Source of the DNA: Streptomyces sp. STR69
GTDB taxonomy: Bacteria > Actinomycetota > Actinomycetes > Streptomycetales > Streptomycetaceae
Reading direction: 5' to 3'
DNA length: 64,000 nucleotides
Assembly: GCF_024519455.1 (NCBI RefSeq)
Contig: NZ_JALJRY010000010.1
Location: 62,001-126,000, forward strand
A model generated the notes under the pieces. It made no database searches and was not told where the DNA came from. It saw only the letters and a program-made list of their open reading frames with translations. Below, piece after piece: positions 26,037-34,674 of the stretch. How positions within the stretch are numbered: the first letter of the stretch is position 1; each line of letters starts with the position of its first letter. The position numbers and the translations under genes were made by a program.

Positions 26037-26160
26037 TGCCACCCACCCGCGCCCGCGGGAGCAACGGCTCCACCAACGCCCGCTGCCCATCCGTCAGGTC
26101 CGACGGATACCCACTCCAGCAACGGCGTACGGCAGATCTCAAACACGGTCTGAGCTGAGC
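26036..26160 (-). mobile_element. IS5-like transposase remnant
   Basis: The minus strand encodes GYPSDLTDGQRALVEPLLPRARVGG, the typical N-terminus of IS5/IS1182-type transposases (YPSDLTDxxWxxxEPLLP). Only about 25 codons remain; the fragment joins directly to the PRC-barrel debris. Limits are approximate and no inverted repeat or target duplication was identified. Confidence 0.6.
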
Positions 26161-26186
26161 GAAGAGGCCCAAGGGACAACGGCTCA

Positions 26187-26843
26187 TCAACCACTGACCT
26201 GGTGCTCCACGCGGTGACGGATGTACTCGTCCGGATGCGATCGGGCGATTGTCACTGCCACCTCCACGAGGTCGTGCAGCTCGGGCGGGTACGCCGACGT
26301 CCGGAGCGGCAGTCCGGGGAGAATGGAGCGCCGAACGTCGAGGTGCTCGTTGTTCACGAACTCTCGGAGCGCAGCCTCGTACCACTCACCCACCACGGCA
26401 GACCTGTCGTCGGCCGCTGCCTGGCTTTCGATGTCCGAGTCCTCTGCCCTGACTTTGGAGAGCTGAAGCGGCAGCGCCGACCAGTACCAGGCCCGCGCAG
26501 CGCCTGCCCGCTCCTGGTTGGTGCCCGTCCGCAGATAGTCCAGCAGCGCGCAGCGGACGCGCCGGTGTCCGAAGGCATTCAGAGCCGGCTCGACGAACTG
26601 GCGGTTGAAGCTCGGGTCCGGGTCATGGACCGCCGCCTTCATGAGGACGCCGAAGGACGCCTCGGGCAGAACCAACTCCTGGCGGCATGCCTTGCGCAAG
26701 GCAGCGCGCACCTGGTGTCCCCGCTGCCGCTCATCACCAGCGTCTGACTCGGGGGCGACATCGAGCCTCAGAACCCGGACCGTGTCCGCCAGGCACTTCA
26801 GGAACAGCTGCCTGCCGTCCTCCACGTGCCCTGGCAGTGCCAT
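26187..26843 (-). CDS. Hypothetical protein, possibly HEAT-repeat-like
   Basis: A 218-residue soluble helical protein, family not recognised. It has PSFNRQFVEPALNAFGHRRVRCALLDYLRTG (about 75-105) and NNEHLDVRRSILPGLPL near 175, the spacing of helix pairs suggesting a HEAT-like solenoid. A start at 26843 (AAGGG upstream) is preferred to the longer frame. It is divergent from the thioredoxin-NHL gene. No function can be assigned. Confidence 0.6.
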   Translation of the reverse strand: MALPGHVEDGRQLFLKCLADTVRVLRLDVAPESDAGDERQRGHQVRAALRKACRQELVLPEASFGVLMKAAVHDPDPSFNRQFVEPALNAFGHRRVRCALLDYLRTGTNQERAGAARAWYWSALPLQLSKVRAEDSDIESQAAADDRSAVVGEWYEAALREFVNNEHLDVRRSILPGLPLRTSAYPPELHDLVEVAVTIARSHPDEYIRHRVEHQVSG

Positions 26844-26966
26844 GAACCCTTGCGCGGCGCTCCCCGCGCCTCTCGCAGCCGTCTCGTCTCCGTCAACAGC
26901 CAACTGTCCCTCCCTGTCCCAGGCCCACACGGAATGCTTCCACAGCCCGTGCGGTTGGATGGAGGT

Positions 26967-28790
26967 ATGGCTTCACGTGTACGGGTCCGCACTCCCGAAC
27001 TGATCGGCAAGGGCGGCTGGCTGAACACCGGCGGCGAAAATCTCTCCCTCGCCGACCTGCGTGGACGCATCGTCATCCTGGATTTCTGGACCTTCTGCTG
27101 CATCAACTGCCTGCACGTCCTTGACGAGTTGCGGGAGCTGGAGCAGAAGCACCGGGACACGGTCGTGATCATCGGGGTGCACTCGCCGAAGTTCGTGCAC
27201 GAGGCCGAGCACCAGGCGGTCGTGGACGCGGTCGAGCGGTACGGCGTCGAGCATCCGGTGCTGGACGACCCGGAGTTGGCGACCTGGAAGCAGTACGCGG
27301 TCCGCGCGTGGCCGACGCTCGTCGTGATCGACCCGGAGGGGTACGTCGTCGCGCAGCACGCGGGCGAGGGGCACGCGCACGCCATCGAGCGGCTGGTGAC
27401 CGAGCTGGAGACCGAGCATGCGGCGAAGGGGACGCTGCGGCGCGGGGACGGGCCGTATGTGGCGCCGGAGCCGGAGCCGACGGTGCTGCGTTTCCCCGGC
27501 AAGGCGTTGGCCCTGCCGTCCGGGAACTTCCTGGTCAGCGACACGACCCGGCATCAGCTGGTCGAGCTGGCGGCGGACGGGGAGAGCGTCGTACGGCGGA
27601 TCGGTTCCGGGGTGCGGGGGTTCGGTGACGGCACGGCGGAGTCCGCCGCCTTCAACGAACCGCAGGGGCTCGCCCTCCTCGGCGACGGCTCGGTCGTCGT
27701 CGCCGACACCGTGAACCACGCCCTGCGCCGCCTCGACCTCGCCACCGGTGCCGTGACGACCCTCGCGGGCACCGGCCGCCAGTGGATGCAGGGCGAATCC
27801 ACGTCGGGTCCTGCCCGCGAGGTCAGCCTCTCGTCCCCGTGGGACGTGGCCCGGTGGCAGGGCAAGGTGTGGATCGCCATGGCCGGTGTGCATCAACTCT
27901 GGGCCTACGACCCGGCCGAAGGCACCGTCGCCGTCACCGCAGGCACCACCAACGAAGGGCTCGTCGACGGGCCCGGTCCCGAGGCCTGGTTCGCGCAGCC
28001 CTCGGGACTCGCCGCGACCGCCGACCGGCTGTGGCTCGCCGACTCCGAGACGTCCGCCCTGCGCTGGGTCGACCTCGACGGGGCAGTGCATACAGCGGTC
28101 GGTACCGGTCTCTTCGACTTCGGTCACCGTGACGGAACGGCCGAACAGGCACTGCTCCAGCACCCGTTGGGCGTCACCGCGCTCCCGGACGGCTCGGTCG
28201 CGATCAGCGACACGTACAACCACGCGCTGCGCCGCTACGACCCCGCGACCGGCCAAGTCACCACGCTGGCAACGGACTTGCGGGAGCCGAGCGACGCCGT
28301 GCTCGTCGGCGACGAGATCCTGGTCGTCGAGTCGGCCCGGCACCGGCTCACCCGCCTGCGTCTCCCGGAGGAGGCGGTGCGGGTCGCGTCCGTGGCCCAT
28401 CGCACCCAGCGCGCGGCCACCGAAGTCGCCCCGGGCGAGCTGGAGTTGGACGTCATCTTCCAGGCCCCGGCGGGGCAGAAGCTCGACACGCGGTACGGCC
28501 CCTCGACCCGGCTGCTCGTCTCCGCGACCCCGCCCGAACTCCTCGTCGCAGGCGAGGGCGCGGGCACGGACCTGAACCGCACCCTGACCCTCAACGAGGC
28601 TGTCGCGGAAGGGGTGTTGCACGTCTCCGCGATGGCCGCCTCATGCGACGACGACCCAGCCAACGAATACCCCGCCTGCCATGTGCACCAGCAGGACTGG
28701 GGTGTTCCGGTCCGCCTCACCGAAGGCGGGGCGGACCGTCTCCCCCTCGTGCTGGCCGGCATGGACGACCGGGACGACCAGGACGCCTGA
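26967..28790 (+). CDS. Thioredoxin-like NHL-repeat protein
   Basis: A 607-residue protein. Residues 1-150 are a thioredoxin/AhpC-like domain with the redox motif in FWTFCCINC (CxxC = CINC) and the cis-Pro region AWPTLVVIDPEG. Residues 175-500 hold NHL repeats that should form a beta-propeller (PQGLALLGDGSVVVADTVNHALRRLD and four or more similar units). The last 100 residues form a smaller beta domain. Such fusions are known as NHL domain-containing thioredoxin family proteins, with unclear substrates. GGAGG lies close to the ATG (spacing one to two bases), an unusually tight site. Confidence 0.85.
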   Translation: MASRVRVRTPELIGKGGWLNTGGENLSLADLRGRIVILDFWTFCCINCLHVLDELRELEQKHRDTVVIIGVHSPKFVHEAEHQAVVDAVERYGVEHPVLDDPELATWKQYAVRAWPTLVVIDPEGYVVAQHAGEGHAHAIERLVTELETEHAAKGTLRRGDGPYVAPEPEPTVLRFPGKALALPSGNFLVSDTTRHQLVELAADGESVVRRIGSGVRGFGDGTAESAAFNEPQGLALLGDGSVVVADTVNHALRRLDLATGAVTTLAGTGRQWMQGESTSGPAREVSLSSPWDVARWQGKVWIAMAGVHQLWAYDPAEGTVAVTAGTTNEGLVDGPGPEAWFAQPSGLAATADRLWLADSETSALRWVDLDGAVHTAVGTGLFDFGHRDGTAEQALLQHPLGVTALPDGSVAISDTYNHALRRYDPATGQVTTLATDLREPSDAVLVGDEILVVESARHRLTRLRLPEEAVRVASVAHRTQRAATEVAPGELELDVIFQAPAGQKLDTRYGPSTRLLVSATPPELLVAGEGAGTDLNRTLTLNEAVAEGVLHVSAMAASCDDDPANEYPACHVHQQDWGVPVRLTEGGADRLPLVLAGMDDRDDQDA

Positions 28791-28811
28791 AACGGGGGAG
28801 CATCGGCGAGA

Positions 28812-28976
28812 TCAGCGCCGCCGCGCCCTCGGTGCCAGCTTGTAGAGCGCCATCCCCGCCGCCACCAGCGTGGTCGCCGCCACCATCATCGCCATGCTGT
28901 TCAGCCACAGGCCCGTCGCGGCCAGCGTGGCCCCGCCGGCGCCGGTCGTGCCGGCGCCGACAACTCGTCCGTACAT
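28812..28976 (-). CDS. 54-residue membrane protein, small gene
   Basis: A 54-codon frame preceded by AAGGAG eight bases upstream of its ATG, one of the best ribosome sites in the window. The peptide (start MYGRVVGAGTTGAGGATLAA) has one hydrophobic region (LWLNSMAMMVAATTLVAAGMAL, about residues 23-44) and a basic end LAPRARRR, so it should span the membrane with its C-terminus inside. It lies 52 bp downstream of the family 2 glycosyltransferase in the same direction and may be an accessory subunit, as small membrane partners of polymer synthases often are. No named family. Confidence 0.65.
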   Translation of the reverse strand: MYGRVVGAGTTGAGGATLAATGLWLNSMAMMVAATTLVAAGMALYKLAPRARRR

Positions 28977-29028
28977 AAATGCTTCTCCTTGAAGGATGTG
29001 ATTGACGTGAGCTTGCGTGAGGGGTGGG

Positions 29029-30186
29029 CTAGGTGGCCACCCACTTCTCCTCGCTGCGGCGGGCCAGCCCCCACAGCGAGGTGAAGTAGACGGCGTGCTG
29101 GAACAGGTCGTAGAGCATCTCCGGGATCATCAGCGCCGCGACCAGCACCGCGAGGGGACCGGCGCGGCGGACGGAGACGGTCTTCTCGACCACGAAGATC
29201 AGGCCGATGGCGGTCCAGAACGGGGAGACGCCGGGCCAGCCGTACATCGTCGTGTAGGTCGCCATGAAGGTCAGGTAGATCAGGAAGGACAGCGCGCCGA
29301 AGCCCATCAGGAACTGCTGGAGGAAGTAGCGGGCGGTGACCTTGGTCCAGCCGTAGTCGCGGAGGTTCTCCAGGGCGCCGCGCTGCCAGCGCAGGCGTTG
29401 GTGCCAGAGTTTGGGGAGGCTGGTCATGACCTCGGTGGTGACCGCGCAGCCCGCAGGGGACATGGCGCGGTAGCCGAGGGTCTTGACCGCCTTGGTCATC
29501 TCGTCGTCCTCGGTGAGGGAGGCGAGGCTGTAGTAGCCGTCGCCGCCGCCGATCAGCCCCGAGTGGCGGGCGTCCCGGACCTCGCGCAGGACGCGGGCGC
29601 GGAACATCGTGCCGGTGCCGGTGAGGACCTGGGCCTTGCCGCCGGTGCGGTCCAGCTCCCAGGCGTAGCGCTGGAACTCCATGCGCTGGAGCAGGCCGAG
29701 AAGTCCGCCGCCCTGCTCGCCGTAGAAGACTCCGCCGACGGCGCCGACCTTGCGGTTGAAGGTGGCCATGGCGGTCTCGCTGAACCAGGGGTTGAGGACG
29801 GTGTCCGCGTCCTGGACGAGAAGCAGGTCGCGCTCGTCGAGGTGGGGCAGGACCCAGTCGATGGCCTGGTTGAGGGCGCCGGCCTTCTTGTGGGTGTTGC
29901 CCTGCGTGGCGAAGATGTCCGCGCCGTGCGAGGCGGCGACAGCGGCCGTGTCGTCGGTGCAGTTGTCGGTGACGACGACGATCAGGTCCGGTTTACGGGT
30001 TTGCCGCCACAGGCCCTCGATCGCGGCGCCGATGCGGTCCGCTTCGTTGTGGGCCGGTATGAGCACTACCAGCCGCGGTTCGAGCACGGCAGCAGCCTCC
30101 CCCGTGACGATCGTGCGACGGGTCCGGGGCTGCCTGTCCCGGACCCTCAACGGCACAGAGTCTTCACGAGGTTCACACAACCGCAC
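29029..30186 (-). CDS. Membrane glycosyltransferase family 2 (processive type)
   Basis: A 385-residue GT2 enzyme. Motifs in order: LVVLIPAHNEADRIG, TDNCTDDT, the metal-binding QDADT, TEDDE and the processive QRLRW, followed by three or four C-terminal membrane helices (about 285-365). This is the arrangement of BcsA/PgaC/NodC-like polysaccharide synthases. The product is unknown. The GTG at 30186 gives the longest frame; GTG 30156 with GAAGA upstream is a reasonable alternative. A small membrane gene lies 52 bp downstream. Confidence 0.82.
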   Translation of the reverse strand: MRLCEPREDSVPLRVRDRQPRTRRTIVTGEAAAVLEPRLVVLIPAHNEADRIGAAIEGLWRQTRKPDLIVVVTDNCTDDTAAVAASHGADIFATQGNTHKKAGALNQAIDWVLPHLDERDLLLVQDADTVLNPWFSETAMATFNRKVGAVGGVFYGEQGGGLLGLLQRMEFQRYAWELDRTGGKAQVLTGTGTMFRARVLREVRDARHSGLIGGGDGYYSLASLTEDDEMTKAVKTLGYRAMSPAGCAVTTEVMTSLPKLWHQRLRWQRGALENLRDYGWTKVTARYFLQQFLMGFGALSFLIYLTFMATYTTMYGWPGVSPFWTAIGLIFVVEKTVSVRRAGPLAVLVAALMIPEMLYDLFQHAVYFTSLWGLARRSEEKWVAT

Positions 30187-30260
30187 AATACGACTTGCGT
30201 CACGGATTGCTCACGGTTGTCTTTGGATGTCCTGTGCGGGCGATTCGGCCCGTGTGCGGG

Positions 30261-30491
30261 CTACGCCCCGTATCCGCCGCGGTCCCGGTCCTCTTCCACC
30301 ACGGTCGTCGAGCCCGGCAGCAGCACCCGCCGACGCCGCGCGATGCTGCTGAACGTCACGACGCCGATCAGCCCGACGACCATGAGAATGACGCCGACCA
30401 GGTCGAGATTGACCCCCTGCATGTGCCAGTCGGTCGCGAAGGTCAGAATCGCGCCGCCGGCGATGAGGATGATGCAGCCGCCCAGGCCCAT
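30261..30491 (-). CDS. Small membrane protein, DUF6458-like
   Basis: A 76-residue protein with two membrane segments (GGCIILIAGGAILTFATDW and LVGVILMVVGLIGVVTFSS) and a polar tail. The pattern ILTFATDW-x-x-x-GVNLDLVGVILMVVG matches DUF6458 proteins widespread in actinobacteria (from memory). GGGAGG is eight bases upstream of the ATG. Function unknown. Confidence 0.75.
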   Translation of the reverse strand: MGLGGCIILIAGGAILTFATDWHMQGVNLDLVGVILMVVGLIGVVTFSSIARRRRVLLPGSTTVVEEDRDRGGYGA

Positions 30492-30578
30492 GAGTGTCGC
30501 CTCCCTGTCCGGTCCGGTCGGCCCGGTCCGACACCGGGTACCCGGCCCGACAACACCCATGCGCCAAGCGGGAGTTGA

Positions 30579-31874
30579 CTACCCCTCCAGGAACGCCACC
30601 AGCGCGTTGGCCAGCAGGAACGGGTCGCGGTCGCCGCAGAGTTCGCGGGCGCTGTGCATGGAGAGGATCGCCACGCCGATGTCGACGGTCTTGATGCCGT
30701 GGCGGGCCGCGGTGATCGGGCCGATCGTCGTGCCGCAGGGCATGGAGTTGTTGGAGACGAAGGACTGGAAGGGCACACCGGCCTTCTCGCAGGCCGCGGC
30801 GAACACCGCGCGGCCCGAACCGTCCGTGGCGTAGCGGTTGTTGACGTTGACCTTGAGGATCGGCCCGCCGTTGACGCGCGGGTGGTGCGTCGGGTCGTGC
30901 CGCTCCGCGTAGTTCGGGTGCACGGCGTGCCCGGTGTCGGAGGAGAGGCAGACGGTGCCCGCGAAGGCCCGTGCCCGGTCCTCGTACGACCCGCCGCGCG
31001 CGAACACCGAACGCTCCAGCACCCCGCCGAGCAGCGGCCCGTCCGCGCCCGTGTCGGACTGGGAGCCGTTCTCCTCGTGGTCGAAGCCGGCGAGCACGGG
31101 GATGTACGGCAGGTTCTCGCGGGCGGCGGCGGAGGTGAGCGCGGCGGCGCCGGAGTGCAGGGACAGCAGATTGTCCATGCGCGGTCCCGCGACCAGCTCC
31201 TGGTCGCGGCCCAGGTAGGAGGGCGCCTCGACGGAGTGCGTCATCAGGTCCCAGCCGGTGACCTCGCCCGGCGCGAGCCCCGACTCCTCTTCCAGGAAGG
31301 CGATCAGGTCGCCGTCGCGGATGTCGTCGCCCAGGCCCCAGATCGGCTGGAGGTGGCGCTGCTTGTCCAGCTTGAGCCCCTCCGCCGACACGGACCGGTC
31401 CAGGTGGATGGCGAGTTGGGGCACTCTGAGCAGCGGCCGGTCCACGTTCACCAGACGGGTCGAGCCGTCCCGGAGGCTCAGCCGGCCGGCCAGGCCGAGG
31501 TCGCGGTCGAGCCAGGAGTTGAGCAGCGGTCCGCCGTAGATCTCGACGGCGACCTGGCGGAAGCCGTGCGCACCGGTGTCGGGGCGCGGCTTGACCCGCA
31601 GGTTCGGGGAGTCGGTGTGCGCGCCGACGATGCGGAAGGGGGTGTGGGGTGCCGCACCTTCGGGGACGAACCAGGCCACGATCGCGCCACCGCGCAGCAC
31701 GTACTTGCCGCCGGTCGTCCCCTCCCAGGCGTCCGTCTCGGCGACCTGCTTGAATCCGGCCTTCTCCAGCCGCTCGGCGGTGCTCGCCACGGCGTGGTAC
31801 GGCGTGGGGGACGCCGCGAGGAAGGACATGAGGTCGTCGGTGTGGCCGCGGTCGAAGCGGGGGGGTTCGCTCAT
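30579..31874 (-). CDS. M18 family aminopeptidase
   Basis: A 431-residue di-zinc aminopeptidase of the aspartyl/DAP family. Metal and catalytic residues are in GAHTDSPNLRVKP, AGPRMDNLLS, FDHEENGS and the C-terminal MHSARELCG. It removes N-terminal residues, often acidic, in the cytoplasm. The start at 31874 fits the family N-terminus (DDLMSFLAASPTPYHAV). Standalone between two terminators or promoters. Confidence 0.9.
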   Translation of the reverse strand: MSEPPRFDRGHTDDLMSFLAASPTPYHAVASTAERLEKAGFKQVAETDAWEGTTGGKYVLRGGAIVAWFVPEGAAPHTPFRIVGAHTDSPNLRVKPRPDTGAHGFRQVAVEIYGGPLLNSWLDRDLGLAGRLSLRDGSTRLVNVDRPLLRVPQLAIHLDRSVSAEGLKLDKQRHLQPIWGLGDDIRDGDLIAFLEEESGLAPGEVTGWDLMTHSVEAPSYLGRDQELVAGPRMDNLLSLHSGAAALTSAAARENLPYIPVLAGFDHEENGSQSDTGADGPLLGGVLERSVFARGGSYEDRARAFAGTVCLSSDTGHAVHPNYAERHDPTHHPRVNGGPILKVNVNNRYATDGSGRAVFAAACEKAGVPFQSFVSNNSMPCGTTIGPITAARHGIKTVDIGVAILSMHSARELCGDRDPFLLANALVAFLEG

Positions 31875-31895
31875 GGGGTTCACCTTAACGACGCA

Positions 31896-31931
31896 CGAGG
31901 GCCCGCTCCCGGCGTTGGGAGCGGGCCCTCG
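31896..31931. terminator. 15-bp terminator stem, acyl-CoA dehydrogenase
   Basis: 31896-31910 and 31917-31931 pair perfectly (GAGGGCCCGCTCCC arms) around a 6-nt loop, downstream of the leftward acyl-CoA dehydrogenase and upstream of the aminopeptidase gene. Confidence 0.8.
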
Positions 31932-32004
31932 CAAGGGCGATGTGGGGTTTCGCGAAGCTGTTCCGGGCTGTTCCGGTCTGTCCCGGAACGGGTTCTCCGG
32001 CTGG

Positions 32005-33846
32005 CTAGAAGGCGGCTTCGTCCAGTTCCATCAGGTCCAGCTCGACACCCTCGGCGACCTTGCGGGCCAGGGTCAGACCGGGCAGCACATTGGCCGCGAA
32101 GAACTTCGCAGCCGCGATCTTCCCCGTGTAGAACGGCACATCTTTGGCCGACACAGCCTTGGCGGAAGCCGTCTCCAGCTTCTCCACGGCGACGGCGGCA
32201 CCCTTGAGGAGCAGGTAGCCGACGACGACGTCACCGGAGGCGAGCAGCAGGCGGGTGGTGTTGAGGCCCACCTTGTAGATGTTCTTGACGTCCTGCTCGG
32301 TCGCCGCGAGGTCGGTCAGCATCAGGCCGACGATGGCCTCCAGCTCCACGGCCGCCTTGGCGAGGTGCTCACGCGCACCGGCCAGCTCCTCGCCGCCCGT
32401 GCCCAGCGCGAGGAACTTCTTGATGTCCTCGGCGAGGGAGTTGAGGGCCGCGCCCTGGTTGCGGACGATCTTCCGGAAGAAGAAGTCCTGGCCCTGGATC
32501 GCGGTGGTGCCCTCGTACAGGGTGTCGATCTTGGCGTCCCGGATGTACTGCTCGATCGGGTACTCCTGGAGGAACCCGGAGCCGCCGAAGGTCTGCAGCG
32601 ACTGGGCGAGCTGCTCGTAGCCCTTCTCGGAGCCGTAGCCCTTGACGATGGGCAGGAGCAGGTCGTTGAGCGCGTGCTCGGTGGACGCGTCCTCGCCCTC
32701 GGCCTCCTTGACGGCGATCGCGTCCTGGACCGAGGCGGTGTACAGCACCAGGGCGCGCATGCCCTCGGCGTACGCCTTCTGCGTGATCAGCGAGCGGCGC
32801 ACGTCCGGGTGGTGCGTGATGGTGACCTTGGGCGCGGTCTTGTCGCCGAAGGCGGCGAGGTCGGGACCCTGGACGCGCTCCTTGGCGTACTCCAGCGCGT
32901 TGAGGTAGCCGGTGGACAGCGTGGAGATGGCCTTGGTCCCGACCATCATGCGAGCGAACTCGATGATGCGGAACATCTGGCGGATGCCGTCGTGCTTGTC
33001 GCCGATCAGCCAGCCCTTGGCGGGGTGGCGGTCGCCGAAGGTCATCTCGCAGGTGTTGGACGCCTTGAGGCCCATCTTGTGCTCGACGTTCGTGGCGTAG
33101 ACGCCGTTGCGCTCGCCCAGCTCGCCGGTCTCGACGTCGAAGAGGAACTTCGGCACGAGGAAGAGGGAGAGGCCCTTGGTGCCCGGGCCGTGGCCCTCCG
33201 GACGCGCGAGCACGTAGTGAAGGATGTTCTCCTCCATGTCGTGCTCACCGGACGTGATGAAGCGCTTGACGCCCTCGATGTGCCAGGAGCCGTCCTCCTG
33301 CTGGACCGCCTTCGTCCGGCCCGCGCCCACATCCGACCCCGCGTCGGGCTCGGTCAGCACCATGGTCGAACCCCAGGTCCGCTCCACGGCCAACTGCGCG
33401 ATCTTCTTCTGTACGTCGTTGCCCTCGTCGTAGAGGATCCCGGCGAAGGCCGGACCTGAGGAGTACATCCACACGGCCGGGTTCGCGCCGAGGATCAGCT
33501 CCGCGTACGACCAGATCAGGGAGGGCGGAGCCGTCGTACCGCCGATCGCCTCGGGCAGACCGAGCCGCCAGTACTCCGACTCCATGAAGGCCTTGTAGCT
33601 CTTCTTGAAGGAGGCCGGAACGGGCGCGGTGTTCGTCTCCGGGTCGAAGACCGGCGGGTTGCGGTCGGCGTCGGTGAAGGACTCCGCGAGCTCGTTCTCC
33701 GCGAGCCGGGTCAGCTCCTCCAGGACGCTCTTCGCGGTGTCCGTGTCCATCTCCGCGAACGGACCGGTGCCGTACAGCTTGTCGCGCCCGAGGACCTCGA
33801 AGAGGTTGAACTCGATGTCGCGGAGATTCGACTTGTAGTGCCCCAT
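32005..33846 (-). CDS. Acyl-CoA dehydrogenase (FadE, large type)
   Basis: A 613-residue flavoenzyme for the first step of fatty acid beta-oxidation. FAD/substrate motifs include MVLTEPDAGSDVGAG and the C-terminal DTLYEGTTAIQGQDFF with the catalytic Glu of YEG. The last 130 residues are the extra C-terminal domain of the large FadE5-like subfamily. GGAG precedes the ATG by eight bases. Transcribed alone, divergent from the SseB-like gene. Confidence 0.9.
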   Translation of the reverse strand: MGHYKSNLRDIEFNLFEVLGRDKLYGTGPFAEMDTDTAKSVLEELTRLAENELAESFTDADRNPPVFDPETNTAPVPASFKKSYKAFMESEYWRLGLPEAIGGTTAPPSLIWSYAELILGANPAVWMYSSGPAFAGILYDEGNDVQKKIAQLAVERTWGSTMVLTEPDAGSDVGAGRTKAVQQEDGSWHIEGVKRFITSGEHDMEENILHYVLARPEGHGPGTKGLSLFLVPKFLFDVETGELGERNGVYATNVEHKMGLKASNTCEMTFGDRHPAKGWLIGDKHDGIRQMFRIIEFARMMVGTKAISTLSTGYLNALEYAKERVQGPDLAAFGDKTAPKVTITHHPDVRRSLITQKAYAEGMRALVLYTASVQDAIAVKEAEGEDASTEHALNDLLLPIVKGYGSEKGYEQLAQSLQTFGGSGFLQEYPIEQYIRDAKIDTLYEGTTAIQGQDFFFRKIVRNQGAALNSLAEDIKKFLALGTGGEELAGAREHLAKAAVELEAIVGLMLTDLAATEQDVKNIYKVGLNTTRLLLASGDVVVGYLLLKGAAVAVEKLETASAKAVSAKDVPFYTGKIAAAKFFAANVLPGLTLARKVAEGVELDLMELDEAAF

Positions 33847-33982
33847 GGCGACGACTCCGTAAGAGATGTGTGCGACGAGATGTGTACGCAGTTGTGCAGC
33901 AGTGGTGATTACGATGATGCTACCCGTCGGTAATAAGAAGCAACCCCAAGCCGTCCATCTGTGACTCAGTACTCTTGCTGGC

Positions 33983-34456
33983 ATGTACGGCTACGACCAG
34001 AACGTGGGCGCTCAGCAGGGGTACGTCCCGCCCCAGCAGCAGATGGCCGGTGGCGTGGGCGGCTACGGCCAGCAGCCACCGCTCTACCCCGAGCCGTCCC
34101 CGCCCTCGCTGGCGGACGCGGTACGCGCCTTCACCACCGGGCAGATGGCCGCCGAGGACTTCCAGCAGGTCTTCGCGACGTCCAAGGTGTACTGCCCGCG
34201 CGGCGACAACCCGGGCTTCCTCGCACTCCACAACACCCAGCAGCCGGTGATCCCGATGTTCACCTCGCTGAAGGAACTGCGCCGCTACGCGGGCAAGGAG
34301 TCCAAGTACTTCGTGATCACCGGCGCCGAGGTGATCGACCTGCTGCCGACGGGCTACGGCTTCGTCGTCGACATGGAGGGCGAGCACCGCATGGTGTTCG
34401 ACGCGAAGGCGGTCGAGCAGATGGTGGAGTTCGCGATGCGCAGGATGTACGGCTGA
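33983..34456 (+). CDS. SseB-like protein
   Basis: A 157-residue protein with a Gln/Gly/Pro-rich disordered head (1-40) and an SseB-type fold (about 45-155), seen in FATSKVYCPRG, PVIPMFTSLKELRRY and VIDLLPTGYGFVVD. SseB-family proteins have no settled function. No Shine-Dalgarno precedes the ATG; TACTCT seven bases upstream could be a leaderless -10 box. Confidence 0.75.
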   Translation: MYGYDQNVGAQQGYVPPQQQMAGGVGGYGQQPPLYPEPSPPSLADAVRAFTTGQMAAEDFQQVFATSKVYCPRGDNPGFLALHNTQQPVIPMFTSLKELRRYAGKESKYFVITGAEVIDLLPTGYGFVVDMEGEHRMVFDAKAVEQMVEFAMRRMYG

Positions 34457-34489
34457 GCAACTGCTCGGCGGCCTGGGACCTGATCCGCC

Positions 34490-34544
34490 GGACAGGTCCT
34501 ACCGGACAGGTCCTACCGGACAGGTCCTACCGGACAGGTCCTAG
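34490..34544. repeat. Four tandem 14-bp palindromic units
   Basis: Units start at 34490, 34504, 34518 and 34532 (GGACAGGTCCTACC). Each contains the palindrome GGAC-AG-GTCC, so the array can form several alternative hairpins. It lies just after the SseB-like gene and before the SDR operon and may act as a terminator. Confidence 0.8.
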
Positions 34545-34674
34545 TTGCTGAAGTCCCGGTCCCGATCCGACGAGATGTCGGCAGGGTTCCCGGTGTTGCG
34601 GGGTGTGTGTCCCGGATGGCTGGAAGTGTGCGGGTCCGTCAGAGAGCGGACGCGGCACACCGACGGGGGCCCGC

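Noticed and set aside
34490..34544. Possible CRISPR array
   Set aside because: Units are 14 bp and contiguous with no spacers; it is a tandem repeat.
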